DNA of 64,000 bases from Crotophaga sulcirostris (taxonomy: Eukaryota; Chordata; Aves; Cuculiformes; Crotophagidae). Below the pieces are notes generated by a model. The model searched no databases. It saw only the letters and a list, made by a program, of their open reading frames with translations, and was not told where the DNA came from. The position numbers and the translations under genes are program-made. Of the stretch, positions 49,029 to 61,807 are shown piece after piece (the first letter of the stretch is position 1; the number at the start of each line of letters is the position of its first letter). Location: positions 2,009,179 through 2,073,178 of the forward strand of contig VYZB01000016.1 of NCBI GenBank assembly GCA_013397455.1, in the 5' to 3' direction.

Positions 49029-49465
49029 CAGGTGGAAAACGGCTCCACAGGCAAAAAAGGATCTAGGGAATGTGCCTTTTCTAGGAAGAGGGTCAGCCCT
49101 GTACTGGGCTATTGTAACAGCAGTCTAGTCAGCAGGCTGAGGGGAGTGGTTCTTACCTCTGTTCAGCACCTGCATGTCTGCATCTGGATTACTGTGTCCA
49201 GTTTTCAGCTCCCCATGAGGAAAAAGATAATATACTAGACTGAGTCTCCTGGTTCTATTAGCAGGCTGAAGCACATGATGCACAAGGAGAAGATAATTGA
49301 ACTGGGTTTTTATTGCTCTCTTCAGCTGCCATGACAATAATGAAACCCTGGAACAAGAGCACAGAGAGACGACCCTGGAGCTACTCTAAAGTTGACTGGA
49401 CAAGGACCTGAGCTCCTGATCTAAGTCAGTCTGGACCAGATAACCTATAGAGGCTGCTTCTTATA
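49029..49465 (+). mobile_element. Old CR1, right part
   Basis: Continues the copy interrupted at 48486. Landmarks: GAAAACGGCTCCACAGGCAA, AAGGATCTAGGGAA, CATCTGGATTACTGTGTCCA, GTTTTCAGCTCCCCATGAGG and CTGGACCAGATAACCTATAG. These follow the order of CR1 ORF2 C-terminal and 3' sequence, with much decay and no good terminal ATTCTATG repeats. Confidence 0.75.
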
Positions 49466-50100
49466 ACGGCAGTGGAGTTTCGTGTGCTAAGCAAGAAGAG
49501 ACTAATGCTTCAAACTCACAATAATCTTTTTCTTGTCCCTTAGTAGTGCTTCTCCTGCTGTTCAGCGTCTTCCGAGATTAGACTTTCAGCTAGTAGAAAG
49601 AGAGAGATATCTCTGTGGGTTTAGTGGAGGCTATTCTGTAATACACAATGACCCATGTGAAGCACTGAAAACATATTATTAACTTGGACAGAAACTCCAG
49701 CAAGAAGCACTGGGAGAAGGGTTTAGGTCTGCAAATGACAGAATTGAATCCCTGACAAATATTTAGTATTTAAACTATACTTATTTAGTTTACATCCACC
49801 TAGAACTCTTATTGTGAATTCATGACTTGAAGGAAAAGGCAGAAAATACCCTGATAAAAAAAGATGTACTGTTTCAATTTGGAAAAGAATGAGCTAAGTT
49901 ATGATAGCATTAGCAACAGTGATTGTCTGCTTCCTGAGTTAATAGTCTCATTGGTTTTGATAGGGCTGCTTAAGGAGAAAAGATTTAATATTGTCCAAGT
50001 TGGAAAATTAGTTCATACAGCTACTTGCTGAATGTGTACTGATACTAGAATCAAAGTATAAATTCTGTTTTAACCTTTGTATGTGTGTACTCACTTTCAG
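49466..50100 (+). other. NEIL3: Intron 1, 3' part; nothing recognised
   Basis: Unremarkable intronic sequence leading to a good acceptor (TGTGTACTCACTTTCAG) just before exon 2. Confidence 0.6.
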
Positions 50101-50216
50101 ACTGCTGCAAGTGAGGAGAGAACCTCTGGTCACGATTTGCTTATTGGATATGTTTACAGAGGAGTGGAGACATTGGGAAAGGAGCTTTTTATGTATTTTG
50201 ATCAGATAGCTTTAAG
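50101..50216 (+). CDS. NEIL3: NEIL3 exon 2 (residues 40-78, last codon split)
   Basis: Reads TAASEERTSGHDLLIGYVYR then GVETLGKELFMYFDQIAL, followed by a split Arg codon. It encodes the part of the N-terminal domain around the conserved lysine in the TLGKELFMYF motif; this residue (66 in the present numbering) corresponds to human Lys81, needed for glycosylase/lyase activity. The first 12 residues are the variable loop and show little conservation. Acceptor TTTCAG, donor AAG/GTAAGA, exon ends in phase 2. Too short to stand out as an open frame. Confidence 0.95.
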
Positions 50217-53093
50217 GTAAGAGGCAAGAAAAAGCTTCTTATTCATTCAGATTGTACATATCTGGGGGGTCATCATGTTCTTCTTTTGCATATGTTTGGA
50301 AGTTAGTGTCACAGAGAAACTTCTCAGCGGCCTCTCTGCAGTGCTGGAAATACTGGATATAGTCACTTTTTCAGAAAATTTACTGCGTTATTCTTAGTCT
50401 AAGATTACATGTAAAATTATCTGAAAAGGACAGTTATTCCCTGAAGTGCTTTGTTTCAAACAGGAAATTGCATTTTGTAGTAAAAAAAACTCAGAAATGC
50501 ATGCAGTTACAGTTACTTAATATCTTCCACTACAAATTGTACTTGCAATTTCTTTTAACTTTCCTTCAGAAATTTAGACTGAAATTCTGAACTTAATTTT
50601 TAATGATTCAATTGCTCTGATAACAAACTGGTGTGAAAAACTTGCCAAACTTAAAAGATATTCTGTGTTTATGCATTTATGCTGACTTGATTTCTTTCTT
50701 TTAAAAAGTATTAGCAAATTCATGGTTTGGAATTGTCTTTGAAATTTGGCAGGTGAATGGTTTGATTGTCATAAATGTACCTCTTAACTTTCAAATGAAT
50801 CAGTGTCTCCTAAACAAATGATAAAATTGCCAAATTGGTGTTTGCTCATACTTTGCAGAGCTTATTAGGGGTTTGTTGGCATGTTTAGGATTTTGTCATA
50901 GGCTTTAAGCCACTGGATATCTTCTTGTATAGCCACCAAGTTGTATTTGGAATCTAGTTTACTTTTTCTAGCTCAATATACTTCTGTACTGCAAAGTCAA
51001 CTAAAAATAAAACAAAACAAATGCACAGTGTGATGGATTATTAAAAAAAAGTTCCCCCCTTATTCCTTATGATAATTAGTGTAGAATATGTAAGTATGGC
51101 CTTATATTTAATAGTTAAGGATTGCATTTAAAGCTTTTCTTTCACCTTTCTAATTTCAAGATAATTCTAATATTTCTAAATTTTTAAAAGGGAAAACCAT
51201 ATAACTTCTACATCCAGGGTAGTCTGTCACCTAGTGCGTGATCTTGAAAAAGGTCATGATTTTTGTTCACTTAAACCTGCTAATATCAACAATTACAATT
51301 CTGTAACATAATATTTTGCCAGTTGCACATCTGTTATAGGAGGGAGATGGAACTGAAAATGCTTGGCTGCAAGTACAACAGTTTACAGTGGATACATGCT
51401 GAATAAATAAAGGCAGTGACATATTAATAATTACCTGGGATGATGTGTAGGCTGATCTTTGGTAGCGTTACCGTATATAGTGCTATATGCTTATTTCTCC
51501 CAGTGCTGGAGTAATGCAACGAGTCATACAAGCACATACCAATCTTTATGTTGTAATCATACAAGTAAATAATAAAACAGGATTATGTATGTTTTTTAAA
51601 GCAACCCATATTTATGAAGCATAGGATTATGATCCTCTTCAGTTTCTCTTGCTTTGTAATGTGATTTTTTGATAGAAATGGAGAAGAAAAAGCAGGTTTT
51701 AAAAGGAAAAAGATAAGTCAGTTATAAATAAAGATAAAAAATAAAGGCATGGGAGGTCACTGATACTGATGTTAGCTTTTTTTTAAATTACTGTTGCACA
51801 TATTAGAAATTGATTGTATAAGCAAAGGAGCAAATTATACAATAAGAAAATACTGTTTCAGCAGTCTGAATGACATTATTGGGAGAAATAAGCTATTACT
51901 AAGGAATGTAACTAAGCATTTTGTAAAAGTTCTCTTCAAATAGAAAGAAAATGTACTATTATGAAAAATATAATCCTTTGACCCTGGAAGATCTTAAATC
52001 TTAAGCTTTCTAGCCAATGCAATAACTTATTGTACTTACTGAAAACAACCTTCAGTTATCTTTTGGTAATAAGCATAAAAATTTCATCAATTCATCAGTT
52101 ATTGTAGCTCTAAAAACTGTATTTAAGAAGATATTTTGTCATGTTTAGAAGGTGTATACCATAAAGGTCTCCTCTACACAGGATGCAGAAGTTATTTATT
52201 ATCTTATAATGAAGATCTTTATTCCCTTGTTTTAAAAACGTATATAGTGCATCTTAAATATGTTGAGGGGAGGCAGAGGAAGGCTGCAGAAAATGTTTAC
52301 AAAAATGTTAAACAACAGTTTAAGATTGGCTGTTAGAATTGTTTGTTGGGAGAAGAAATAAGGAATATGCCTTCAGAGGATGTATGATTTATTTATTTAA
52401 GTTAGCTCTTAAATATAGAATTTTCTTGTCATGAGGAGGGTTACTGATAGACAGATTCTGTATTTGTACATAGTTTCCTACCATAACAAAACCAGCTTTT
52501 CTTGTATGTTAAGATTACCTGTAAAAAGCTCGTAGTCATGCTGAAATAAAGTTAGTCAGATATGTATTGTGAAAGACTGGGCCAGGAAGGGTTATTTACT
52601 CATTTTATGCTCCTGGATTTTCTCAAGTGGGGAATGACTGCCTGGTGGGAGAAGATAACCTGGCCATGAAATTGTTTTATGTGGTTTGGCTGCTGCTTGA
52701 CTGCTTGCCTGACTTGGAAATCAGGAGAATACTTCTGAAGTATTGCCATGTTGCGGATAGCGATTAGCAACTGAAGTTTAGTATTATTTGCATAGTTACA
52801 ATCCATGGTGGGCAGTTAAAGCCTTTTTTTTTTTTTTTACGAGTACCAGTGAGCAATGACACCTTTTGAAGAAATTGGTGCTTCTACTTTTTGATGTCCA
52901 TTTAAACAAGGACATTAAAGGCATTGAAGAAAGTCAAGTTTTTTTTTTTTTTTGAAAATCAGAAGCCTTTTTTTTCAATTTTGCCTTTGTCATCTTTTTC
53001 CTTGAAAACAACAACAAAAACTAATCAACTCCTTACTAATAGCTATCATTGAATAACAGGTCTTAAGTTTAATTACCATGGCTTTCTATTTGT
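50217..53093 (+). other. NEIL3: Intron 2, 5' part
   Basis: AT-rich intronic DNA with T runs at 52824-52838 and 52939-52953. A 68-codon frame on the minus strand (52600-52806) has a mixed, protein-like composition and is discussed among the findings; it cannot be assigned. No further exon is needed here because exons 2 and 3 join in phase. Confidence 0.6.
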
Positions 53094-55429
53094 AATTGCA
53101 AATGCATGTAGCATGGGCAGTAAACAAGAAGAGTTAGAGATGTGTCCATGGTTGCAGGACTATGATCTCATTGCCCTCATGGAGACATGATGGGATGGAT
53201 CCTATGACTTGAGTATTGGGTTAGAGGGATACAGGCTCTTTAGAAAGGACAGGCAGGAGAGATGAGAAAGGGGGTGTTACTTCCTGTGTCAATGACCAGC
53301 TGGAGTGCATGGAGCTCCACCTGGGAATGGATGAAGAGTTTACCAAAAGCCTATGGGTCAGGAATAAAGGGAAGAGAGGGTCAGGTGATGTTATAGTGGG
53401 GGTATGCTGCAGACCACCCAACCAGGAAGAGTGAGCAGATGAGGCCCTCTATAGACAGATAGGCACAGCCTCACATTTGTGAGCTCTAGTCCTCATGGGA
53501 GACTTCAACCATCCTGATACCTGTTGGAATGGCAACACATCAAGGCACAAGCAATTCAGGAGGTTCCTGGGATGTGTTCGTGATAACTTCCCTCTCCAAG
53601 AGATCACAGAGCTGACTAGGACAGGTGCTATGCTGGACCTTGTTCTCGCCAACAAGGAGGGGTTGGTTATGAAGCTCAAGGGAAGCCTTAGCTGCAGTGA
53701 CCTTGAAATGGTGAAGTTGATGATCCTGAAGGCATCCAGGAGGGTGCGCAGCAAGCTCACTAACCTGGACTTCAGGAGAGCAGATTTTGTAATCTTCAGG
53801 CATTTTCTTCATAGGGTATTATGGGATAAGGCCCTGGAGAGGAGAGTGGCCCAAGAAAGCTGGATCCTATTCAAGGATCATCTCCTCCAAGCTCAGAAGT
53901 CATGTATCCCAACAAGGAGGAAGTCAATCAAAGAAAGCCAGGAGGCCTGCATGAATGAAGAAGGAACTCCTGGACCGACTCAAACGCAAAAAAGAAGCCT
54001 ACAGAGGGTAGAAGCAAGAGCAGATAGCCTGGGAGGAATACAGAGAAATTGTCGGAGCAGCCAGTGATCAGGTTAGGAAAGCTAAAGCCCTGATAGAATT
54101 AAATCTGGCCAAAGACAAAGGACAAAAATAAAAGCTTCTGTAGGTATGTCAGCAATAAAAGGAAGACTAAGGAGAATGTGGGCCCTCTCCAGAAGGAAAT
54201 GGGAGACCTCATTACATGGGATATTGAGAAGGCTGAGGTACTAAACAATTTTTTGCCTCAGTCCTCACCACCAAGGGTTCAAGCCACACTGTTCAAGTCG
54301 CCAAAGGCAAAGGCAGTAACTGGGAGATTGAAGAACCGCCAGCTGTAGGAGAAAATGAGGTTCGAGACAGCATCTAAGAAACCTGAAGGTGCACAAGTCC
54401 ATAGAACCTGATGAGATACGTCCACAGGTCCTGAAGAAATTGGTGGATGAAGTTGCTAAGCCAATATCCATCATATCTGAGAAGTTGTGGCAGAGTCTGG
54501 TGAAGTTCCCACAGACTGGAAAAGGGGAAACATAATGCCTATTTTCAAAAATCAAGAAAGGAAGACCCAGGGAACTACAGGCCAGTCAGTCTCACCTCTG
54601 TGCCCAGCAAGATCATGGAACAGATCGTCCTGGAAACTCTGCTGAGGCACATGGAAAATAAGGAGGTGATTGGTGACAGCCATCAGGGCTTCACTAAGAG
54701 TAAATTGTGCCTGATGAATTTGGTGGCTTTCTATGATAGGGCTACAGCATTGGTAAATAAGGGCAGAGGAATAGACTTGTGCAAAACATTCAACATTGTT
54801 CCATATGACATCCTTCTCTCTTTAACGGATGGACTGTTCAGTAGATGGTCGCACTCAAAGAACTGTGGTCAGTGGCTCAGTGTCCAAGTGGAACCCAGTG
54901 ACCAGTGGCGCTCCTGAGGAGTTGGTATTGGGACCAGTGTTGATTAGCATGTTTGTTGCAGACATGGACAGTGGGATTGAGGGCACCCACAGCAAATTTG
55001 CCGACACCAAGCTCGTGGCACATTTGACACGCTGGAGGGAAGGGATGCCATCCAGAGGGACTTCGACAGGCTTGAGAGGTGAGCCTGTGAGAAGACCTTA
55101 TAGCAGCCTTCCAGTACTTAAAAGGTGACCTAATAGGAATGGTGGGGAGGGGCTCTTTATCAGGGATTGGAGCGACAGGATGCGGGGTAAGATTTTTAAG
55201 ATGAAAGATGGGATTTTTAGATTACGTATTAGGAAGAAATTTTTTACTGTGAGGGTGGTAAGGTACCTGCACAGGTTGCCCCGAAAAGTCGTGGATGCCC
55301 CATCCCTGGATGTGTTCAAGGCCTTGAGCAACTTGGTCTAATGGAAGTTGTCCCTGCCTGCGGCAGTGGGGTTGGAATGAGATGATCTTTAAGGTCCCTT
55401 CCAGCCAAAACTATTCTTTGCTTCTGTAA
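53094..55429 (+). mobile_element. CR1 LINE, long but degenerate (endonuclease and RT parts)
   Basis: The longest CR1 in the window, sense to NEIL3 inside intron 2. It begins inside the ORF2 endonuclease domain (SMGSKQEELEM-like start near 53110) and keeps the MGDFNHPDTCW motif at 53495. The later SDH catalytic box reads SDLEM, so the histidine is lost. A partial reverse-transcriptase region starts at about 54600 ([20 protein letters not shown]), and the active-site box near 54990-55010 reads FADTK with one aspartate missing. After that an internal deletion joins it to the C-terminal/3' region at about 55080. Many stops and frameshifts: dead. The 3' end is GATGATCTTTAAGGTCCCTT plus a decayed tail. 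Confidence 0.93.
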
Positions 55430-56921
55430 TTAAAATGAGTAGATTTGTTTTGCCCTATTTTAGGACATCAAAGGTAATGAAACAGTTTGGTGTGAAATTT
55501 TGTAAATTTCTAAAGGCTTTTGAACATTAGTGTGTGGCAATGACTCTATTTTTTTCTAGTCATGAACTGACAAGTCACTAAGGTAGCTAATAGTTGTGAT
55601 TCTTAATGCACCATTTAAACAATGTACTGGAGCTTGGTAAATTAATCCTTCAGCTATTAATGTGAATGTTATTTCTTTTTTTTAAAAAAAACAAAACATC
55701 CTGGAAGCATTTAGTGCTTTATCGTTTGGTAGCAACATGCAAGAATTTGGTGTAAAAAGAAATTTGACTAATTAAGCCTGTGCAGCACTTGAGAAATGCA
55801 AATGACTATTGAAAATAAAAGTAGCTGAAAGAACTATATCAACTAAACTGAATTGTAAGAAGAGAGTTTTGGAAAGACACAGGTTTTTAAAAATTGAAAA
55901 CATGAATAAATGCTATAAGGAATTTACATAAAAAGTTCACTTTAAGACTATGCTTAATGAAATGTCATCTTAACCAGTCTGTAAATATTTAAATACCTGT
56001 CCTTCCTGAAATGTAACATTTGTGTAGTTTCATCTGTTAAATCTTTTTGTAGCTACAAAATAATCCATCTTTTCCTGATACATAATGTATAGGAGTAGGG
56101 CACTCCCTCTTGTCTTATGTTTATTTTGGACTTGAATATACCTGGTGAATCTGTAATAAATAAATGTATGATGCTGTAGTCAAACTTGTCCATCGATGTA
56201 CTAACTAACTCCCAGTAGAATACATTATAAAATGTAAGACCTCTTGTAGCATTAGTGATCTGTAAAAGGAATGCTTGAAAGTCTCTTCCACTCCTTTGCC
56301 ATCTGTGCGTTTTTCAGTTTATCTCTTTCATTAATTTTTAATTGACCTGTAGGTTTTGCCTTGGTTTTAGGCAAAGAAATGCAGAAAACAACATATGGCA
56401 GCTGTTAATTCTTTTGTTTGTGGCATTTATTAGAAGTAGCTTTGATATGATAACAGTGTTGCCAATGTGAGGACTGAAATCTTTTATTTTGTACTGGGTG
56501 ACTTCTGCCTGATTTAACAAAAAATTGTCTGATAAAGTAGCCTCATTTCTTTCAGCCTCCCTGAGGACTTAAGAACCTATGTTGGAAGACCAGTGTCAAG
56601 TGAAAAAAATTCTCAGTATGATATGCCAGAAAAATGTGTTACTTAATGATCAGTTTGACTTCTGTGTAATGAATTATGAAGACCACTAGAAAACTGTTAT
56701 GTTTTGGAGTGTTTCTGACTTGAGGAGGGGGCTTCTCTGGGATTTGAGCACTACGTGAGCAAATAGTTTGTTGCTGTGTTACACTTTATGTATGTACGTT
56801 AATTCTAGTCATTCTGACTTGGTTAGGTAAGAGTAGTTCGTAACGTCAAAAAATAGACTAGTGTGATATTTAGTAAAATTGTTAACATAAAATACCCACA
56901 GGAACTCTCTTTCTCTCCAAG
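55430..56921 (+). other. NEIL3: Intron 2, 3' part; nothing recognised
   Basis: AT-rich intronic sequence ending with a pyrimidine-rich acceptor (CTCTCTTTCTCTCCAAG) before exon 3. Confidence 0.6.
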
Positions 56922-57056
56922 GATTCACTTTGGTATGAACGGTTCCATGCGCATTAATCCTGATGGCTGCAAAGATAGAAATGGAGCGCTACCAGTTCTG
57001 GAGATAGAGCTTGCAGAGGATACTGTTTGTTTTTTTGAGGTGACAGTAGAATATAG
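56922..57056 (+). CDS. NEIL3: NEIL3 exon 3 (residues 78-123)
   Basis: Completes the Arg split with exon 2 and reads IHFGMNGSMRINPDGCKDRN, then GALPVLEIELAEDTVCFF and EVTVEYR. The HFGM(N/K)G motif is the conserved beta-hairpin loop of the Fpg/Nei N-terminal domain; the following strands complete the beta-sandwich. The exon is 135 bp and ends at TATAG/GTAAAG in phase 2, splitting a second Arg codon. The open frame extends upstream of the acceptor without a stop, which is chance. Confidence 0.96.
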
Positions 57057-58144
57057 GTAAAGTAGAAACTAATCAAATTAAACACAACTTGTTTTATTTC
57101 TTTTTATAACATTCTTTTAAGAACGTAGTGAAAAATTGCACCCAGATTGTTAAACACTTGGATGAAAGCCATCATACACACAAAGAAACAAAACTTGCTA
57201 AACATATCATATATATATGGGGGGGTAATTTAATTTTGTTATTATGTATCAGAATTTGCGTACAGTTAAAGTAGTTCTATGATAGCCTCAGATAGTATCA
57301 AGACTGGGAATGAAAGTTGGATTTAATTCTATCCTTAATTCTTAATGCTGAACCCCATTGTTCAATTTTCCATGCAAGTCTCACTTCCTTAACAAGAATA
57401 AGGGTGTTAGAAGATTACCGTTTTCAAACTTTTATGCTCTAAAGGTTGTTTTTATTTTTGTTTTATTTTTAGGAGCAAATTGGTATAATTGTTCTAATAG
57501 ACATTAAGTGAATATTTTCGTCCATCAGCATTGGACTTCTCACTGCAACTAAAAATAACATAGCAAGCTTAATTTTAAAGCATTTGGGGGTCTTGTGTGA
57601 AAAGGAGCGTGTAAATTCAAGTAGCATATATATGGTTATTTAATATTACAGAACATAAAAGCTTATGTAAGCCTGAGACTTCTTGTGCTGTGTTGTGTTC
57701 AGCATATTTGTTTTTCAATTTATGTTTATACTTAACCTAATAAAATCAAAGTTTCAGAAAAAATATATTTTATTGTGCATTTGCAACTACGGGACCACGT
57801 AAACATATAGTTGGTTATGGCTGATAGTCCAAACACATGGTCTGTCCATGTTGGAAGTAGTTTTAAAGCAAGGACCTGGCATTTATTTTTTTTCAAACTG
57901 AACAGAATTAAGACGATTTCTTATGTTGGACCAGATGCGCGTTCTACGCATGTGTCATTGACCTGGTTTTGGTGGGGGTGGTTAATGGAATTTCTGTACT
58001 TCTTCCTGCCACAGGTATTTTCATGGTTTCCGTTATATGCATTTAGTGTTCTATTATACCTACATGTGTTGTCTCTAAAATCATACTGCTATGTTAGCAT
58101 ATAGTTAAAATAAAACTAAATCTTAATGTATTTTTCTTTTCCAG
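57057..58144 (+). other. NEIL3: Intron 3
   Basis: 1088 bp, AT-rich, with a short ATATATATGGGGGGG tract near 57210. A 97-codon frame at 57811-58104 is unsupported: it ends before the acceptor at 58144 and is rich in aromatic residues as expected of T-rich DNA. Confidence 0.7.
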
Positions 58145-58358
58145 AAATGCAGCTGAGAGTGAGCGGAAAGTGAGAATGATGGAAAGCTTGGATGTTTGTT
58201 CCCCAAAGTTTAGCTTTTTAAGAGCAGAAAGTGAGATTAAGCAGCAGAAAAACCGCATGTTGTGTGATGTGTTACTGGATCAAGCAGTATTACCTGGAGT
58301 GGGAAATATCATTAAAAATGAAGCACTGTTTGACAGTGGTCTCCATCCAGCTGTTAAG
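58145..58358 (+). CDS. NEIL3: NEIL3 exon 4 (residues 123-194), helix-two-turn-helix
   Basis: Acceptor TTTTCTTTTCCAG. The exon completes Arg123 and then encodes 71 residues, including MMESLDVCSPKFSFLRAESE and the H2TH core LPGVGNIIKNEALFDSGLHP. In Fpg/Nei enzymes this helix-two-turn-helix binds DNA; the conserved Asn in GVGN is at 177 and the NEALF glutamate at 182. All core residues are kept. The donor is AAG/GTAGGT in phase 0. This is the best-conserved exon and by itself identifies the gene. Confidence 0.98.
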
Positions 58359-59567
58359 GTAGGTGAAACGTTTTTAATGACTCTGAAGTATTAAAAATGT
58401 AAATACATATGTATATAATGTATTGCAGTCTTCTTACCTTTGCTTCATCATCTGTTGTTTCTGAAGTCATTCTAAGACATTAAATAAATGTTTTATAATT
58501 GTAACCGAAGATATTTGTCACGGTTTTCCTTGGAGCGTGTTGCTGCTACTCTTGGCTCACAGAGTTGACATTTTCTGGGGCTAAGCCTTCTCTCTTACAA
58601 CTTGAAACCTCTCCTTATTAGAGAATTCAATGAACTTTCAAATCCTGACTTTGTCTGGCGTCCTGTTGTGCTACCATTAAATTGTCAGCCTATAAATAAG
58701 GGGCACTGAAGAGTGCTCAGGTTTTCGTTTTTCAGTTACTACCCAAAATGGTTTATGTGGTAGGGTTGATTTTTTTTTTTTATTTTTGTTTTAGCTCCTT
58801 CTTCCACTTTCTGTCCTGCTAGCTGGTGTCATTTGCTTTTCTACCACTTTTTTACCATACTTTTTTTTACTTAAGATCCCCAATCATGCATCCTCAGACT
58901 TTGGTTGAAAAGAAGCCTGATGTTTGCAAAGCAGAATGAAATTGTATGGAATGTAAAGGAAAGCTGGTGAAGATAGTAACTGAAAGTTTTTTTTTTAAAC
59001 ATAACATTTCTGAAAGTTCTGCATAGTATCAGTCTGGATTTGACTTGTATTTGCAATGTGAGCTGGCAGAGGAAAGAAAAATGTGACTTAGTTTTGACCT
59101 CTTAACAAAGATGTTTTGTTCATACATCTCTCTAATTGTGATGCCTTTTGCTTAAGTGTTTTCCCTGAAGGTCTCTTACAAGAAAAAGCCTCTAATGATA
59201 GATAGGTTATATCATAATCCACAAGGAAATTAAGGGGGAGCTCTTAGTTGCTAACTCCGCATGATTCCTGTGATCAGGAACTCTTAGGTCAACATAGAGG
59301 AAACCTGAAGTTTTTACCCAATGTGTTATGCGGATGAGGCAAAGTAGGTTGTTCGGTATCCAAACAAAGAGTTTGTGTAGTATGGAATATGAAAATGTTC
59401 TGTTTTACTGAGATGATATATATAAAGTGAATTCAAAGAATTGTCATGGGAAGCAATGCAATTCCACATGAGCTGAAGGTGTTCAAAGTGCCCATGCATT
59501 ATAGGTTTTTCTGTTGTTGTCCCTTAGCGTTTTAATATTCTAAAAATCATTCTTGTTTTATTTACAG
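58359..59567 (+). other. NEIL3: Intron 4
   Basis: 1209 bp of unremarkable intronic sequence, with T runs near 58770. Acceptor CTTGTTTTATTTACAG. Confidence 0.7.
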
Positions 59568-59642
59568 GTTTGTCAACTGACAGATGAGCATATACGTTAC
59601 TTGGTGAAAATGACACGTGATTTTACCATGCTTTTTTATAAG
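59568..59642 (+). CDS. NEIL3: NEIL3 exon 5 (residues 195-219)
   Basis: A 75-bp exon of 25 codons reading VCQLTDEHIRYLVKMTRDFT then MLFYK. This is the helical segment between the H2TH and the zinc finger, with VCQLTDE and RDF(S/T) conserved with mammals. Both ends are in phase 0 (acceptor TTTACAG, donor AAG/GTATGG). Confidence 0.96.
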
Positions 59643-61807
59643 GTATGGGCACACGTTTCTGAGAAACCTCCAAAACCTAACTCTGGCTTGTTAGCTATAT
59701 GTGATCATCTAGCAAAAACAGTAAAAAGGTGTAACAGGACAAGAGTTCCCATGATAGGAATGTTGGTCTGTTAATTGTGAATTGTCAAATGATAGAAAGG
59801 TGGGGGAGTCTAGACTGTAAGAACGTGCATAGCCTGGCTTAGCTGCAGCAGAAGCGTTTGACAGGTGCTCCCTGAAGGCCAGTACAGTGCAGCTGTGCAT
59901 GTGCTGTAATGTCACTCTGAACATGTCAGAATTGATGTAGGTTAAGCAAACTCATATGTAAGATAATGTAAAGGTCACTTTTCAAAGTGGGAGCTAGAGA
60001 TTGCCCCAGGGAAGTATGAAGGTAATTCATGTGGCTTCCTTTATGGAGCTAGTAATAGCAAGTATATTTATTGGACTAAATAGATTGTTACTTCTAACCA
60101 CTTTATTTTTCTAATGGAAATAACTTTTTGGTTTGCTAAAGTGAAATAAATTCAAGCTTCTCCCTGCTGCCACAATTTCACTAGAATTTCATTTCTTCTC
60201 CTGTAAACTCTGTAATTAGTGGTTGCTCTTTAACTTTCTCGAATAGAAAAAGAGAGAATTTAACCTAATTCGTGTATGTTTTTCTTCTTTAACCTGTGTG
60301 CAGAGAAAGGAACAGCAGCAGTGCGATTTTTGTCTGTTTCTCTTGGTATTCATGAAAGGCAAGGACAAGAAAGCTAGTGCTGCTAAAAACTCCTTTTTTT
60401 GGTAGGCTAGGAGGACGGCACCTAACTTTCCTGATACCTTCTTTCAATCATAAGGTCCAAAAATGAGTTGTTTAATAATCTGCTTAAATGTCTGCTTTCC
60501 CCCAACAACTAAAGAGTAGTTTAGTCTGTTGGCAAGGGAAATCTTTTCATTCCCCAAACTTCTTAGTGAAGTCTACTAGTAAAGAGATAGCATCCAATTC
60601 TGCAACAATTATAATACTAGGAGACTTATGTGTCATGGGCTTTTAGACTGACAACAAAGAAACAAGATAAACTTTCTGTAGCTCAGTTGTGTAGCAAGTA
60701 TTCACCAATCAAGTGGTTTTAAAGGAGAGCTAATTCGCTCCCCCAAGTCTCTTTAAGATAAAAACTAAATGAAAATAGGTTAATAAGAGGGATAGTGCTT
60801 GATTATTTCTTTATAGACTGTATAGAATGTTTGTAGTAATCATACTGTATCATTTGTAGTAACACACCTTACAGATGCAAAGATGGGGAAACTTGTTTGT
60901 GTAAAAAAACTGTTGCTTTGTTTTTTAAATAACTGGATGGGAGTAAACTACTAACAGGAAACTAACTGTAAACCTTCAGGAAAGATCCTGAGGAGAAAGC
61001 AAACTGCTTGTGAACATTCATGTAAATATATATTAGTAATTAGTAATGAAATGTGCCTGCTTGTCAGCCCACTGGATGCTCTTTAGGCCACTGTGCCTTT
61101 TGGCCTTGTACTATATTTAATTTAATATGACTTTCTGCCAGGATCTGGGGAGCTTGCCATAGCCTCAAGTGGCTTTTCATGAACCAACTTGTCTGGCATG
61201 GCCAGGGCTAAGATAAAGCTGAGCAACTTTACTGGGCAGTACCCGACTCCTACAGAATCTCTGGAGTATTTCTGTGTTGTGCAGTACTTTATATTTTGGG
61301 AGGGTTGATTAACCCAGGTTGAGCCGGCTTTAGCATGTATTTTTGGCTCTTTTTAGGGTGAGGGAAGGTGATGTTGGTTTGTGGTTTGTGTTTGTTTTAT
61401 TTTTGTTTTCTGTGCTGCATTGATTGGAACCCATCAGCTCTTTAGGAATGCTCCTGCAGGTGTCAGGTCAAAGACAACTGATGCTGAATTAGAGCTAGCT
61501 GTTCCAGCTGAACCCAGGGGGTCCCTCGCATATATTTGCACTGTGCTAGTATGTTTTTTCACCTTGTGTCTTCTATTGCATTATGTGGAGAATTCCAGAC
61601 ACTGGTCCACCTGCTTTGAACTCTATTCTTTTCATAAAAGAATATGAAAAACAGATGATAATCCTTATGAATGTGCTTTAAATATCTTTATGTAGTCATT
61701 AAGCTTTCAGTTTACATAGCGCTTTTTATTTTTCAGTTGAACTGTAGAGGGACTGATACAAAATTCATACCAGGTCCCTAATTTAGGTTTTTAACCACCT
61801 GTTTTAG
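59643..61807 (+). other. NEIL3: Intron 5
   Basis: 2165 bp without recognised repeats. An 88-codon frame at 61381-61647 has no support as an exon; exons 5 and 6 join in phase without it. Confidence 0.7.

Noticed and set aside
53495..54067. 190-codon frame as a host gene
   Set aside because: It contains the endonuclease GDFN motif in CR1 context and lies in a CR1 copy with stops on both sides.
57811..58104. 97-codon frame in intron 3 as an additional exon
   Set aside because: Exons 3 and 4 join in phase and match NEIL3 without it; composition is that of T-rich intron.
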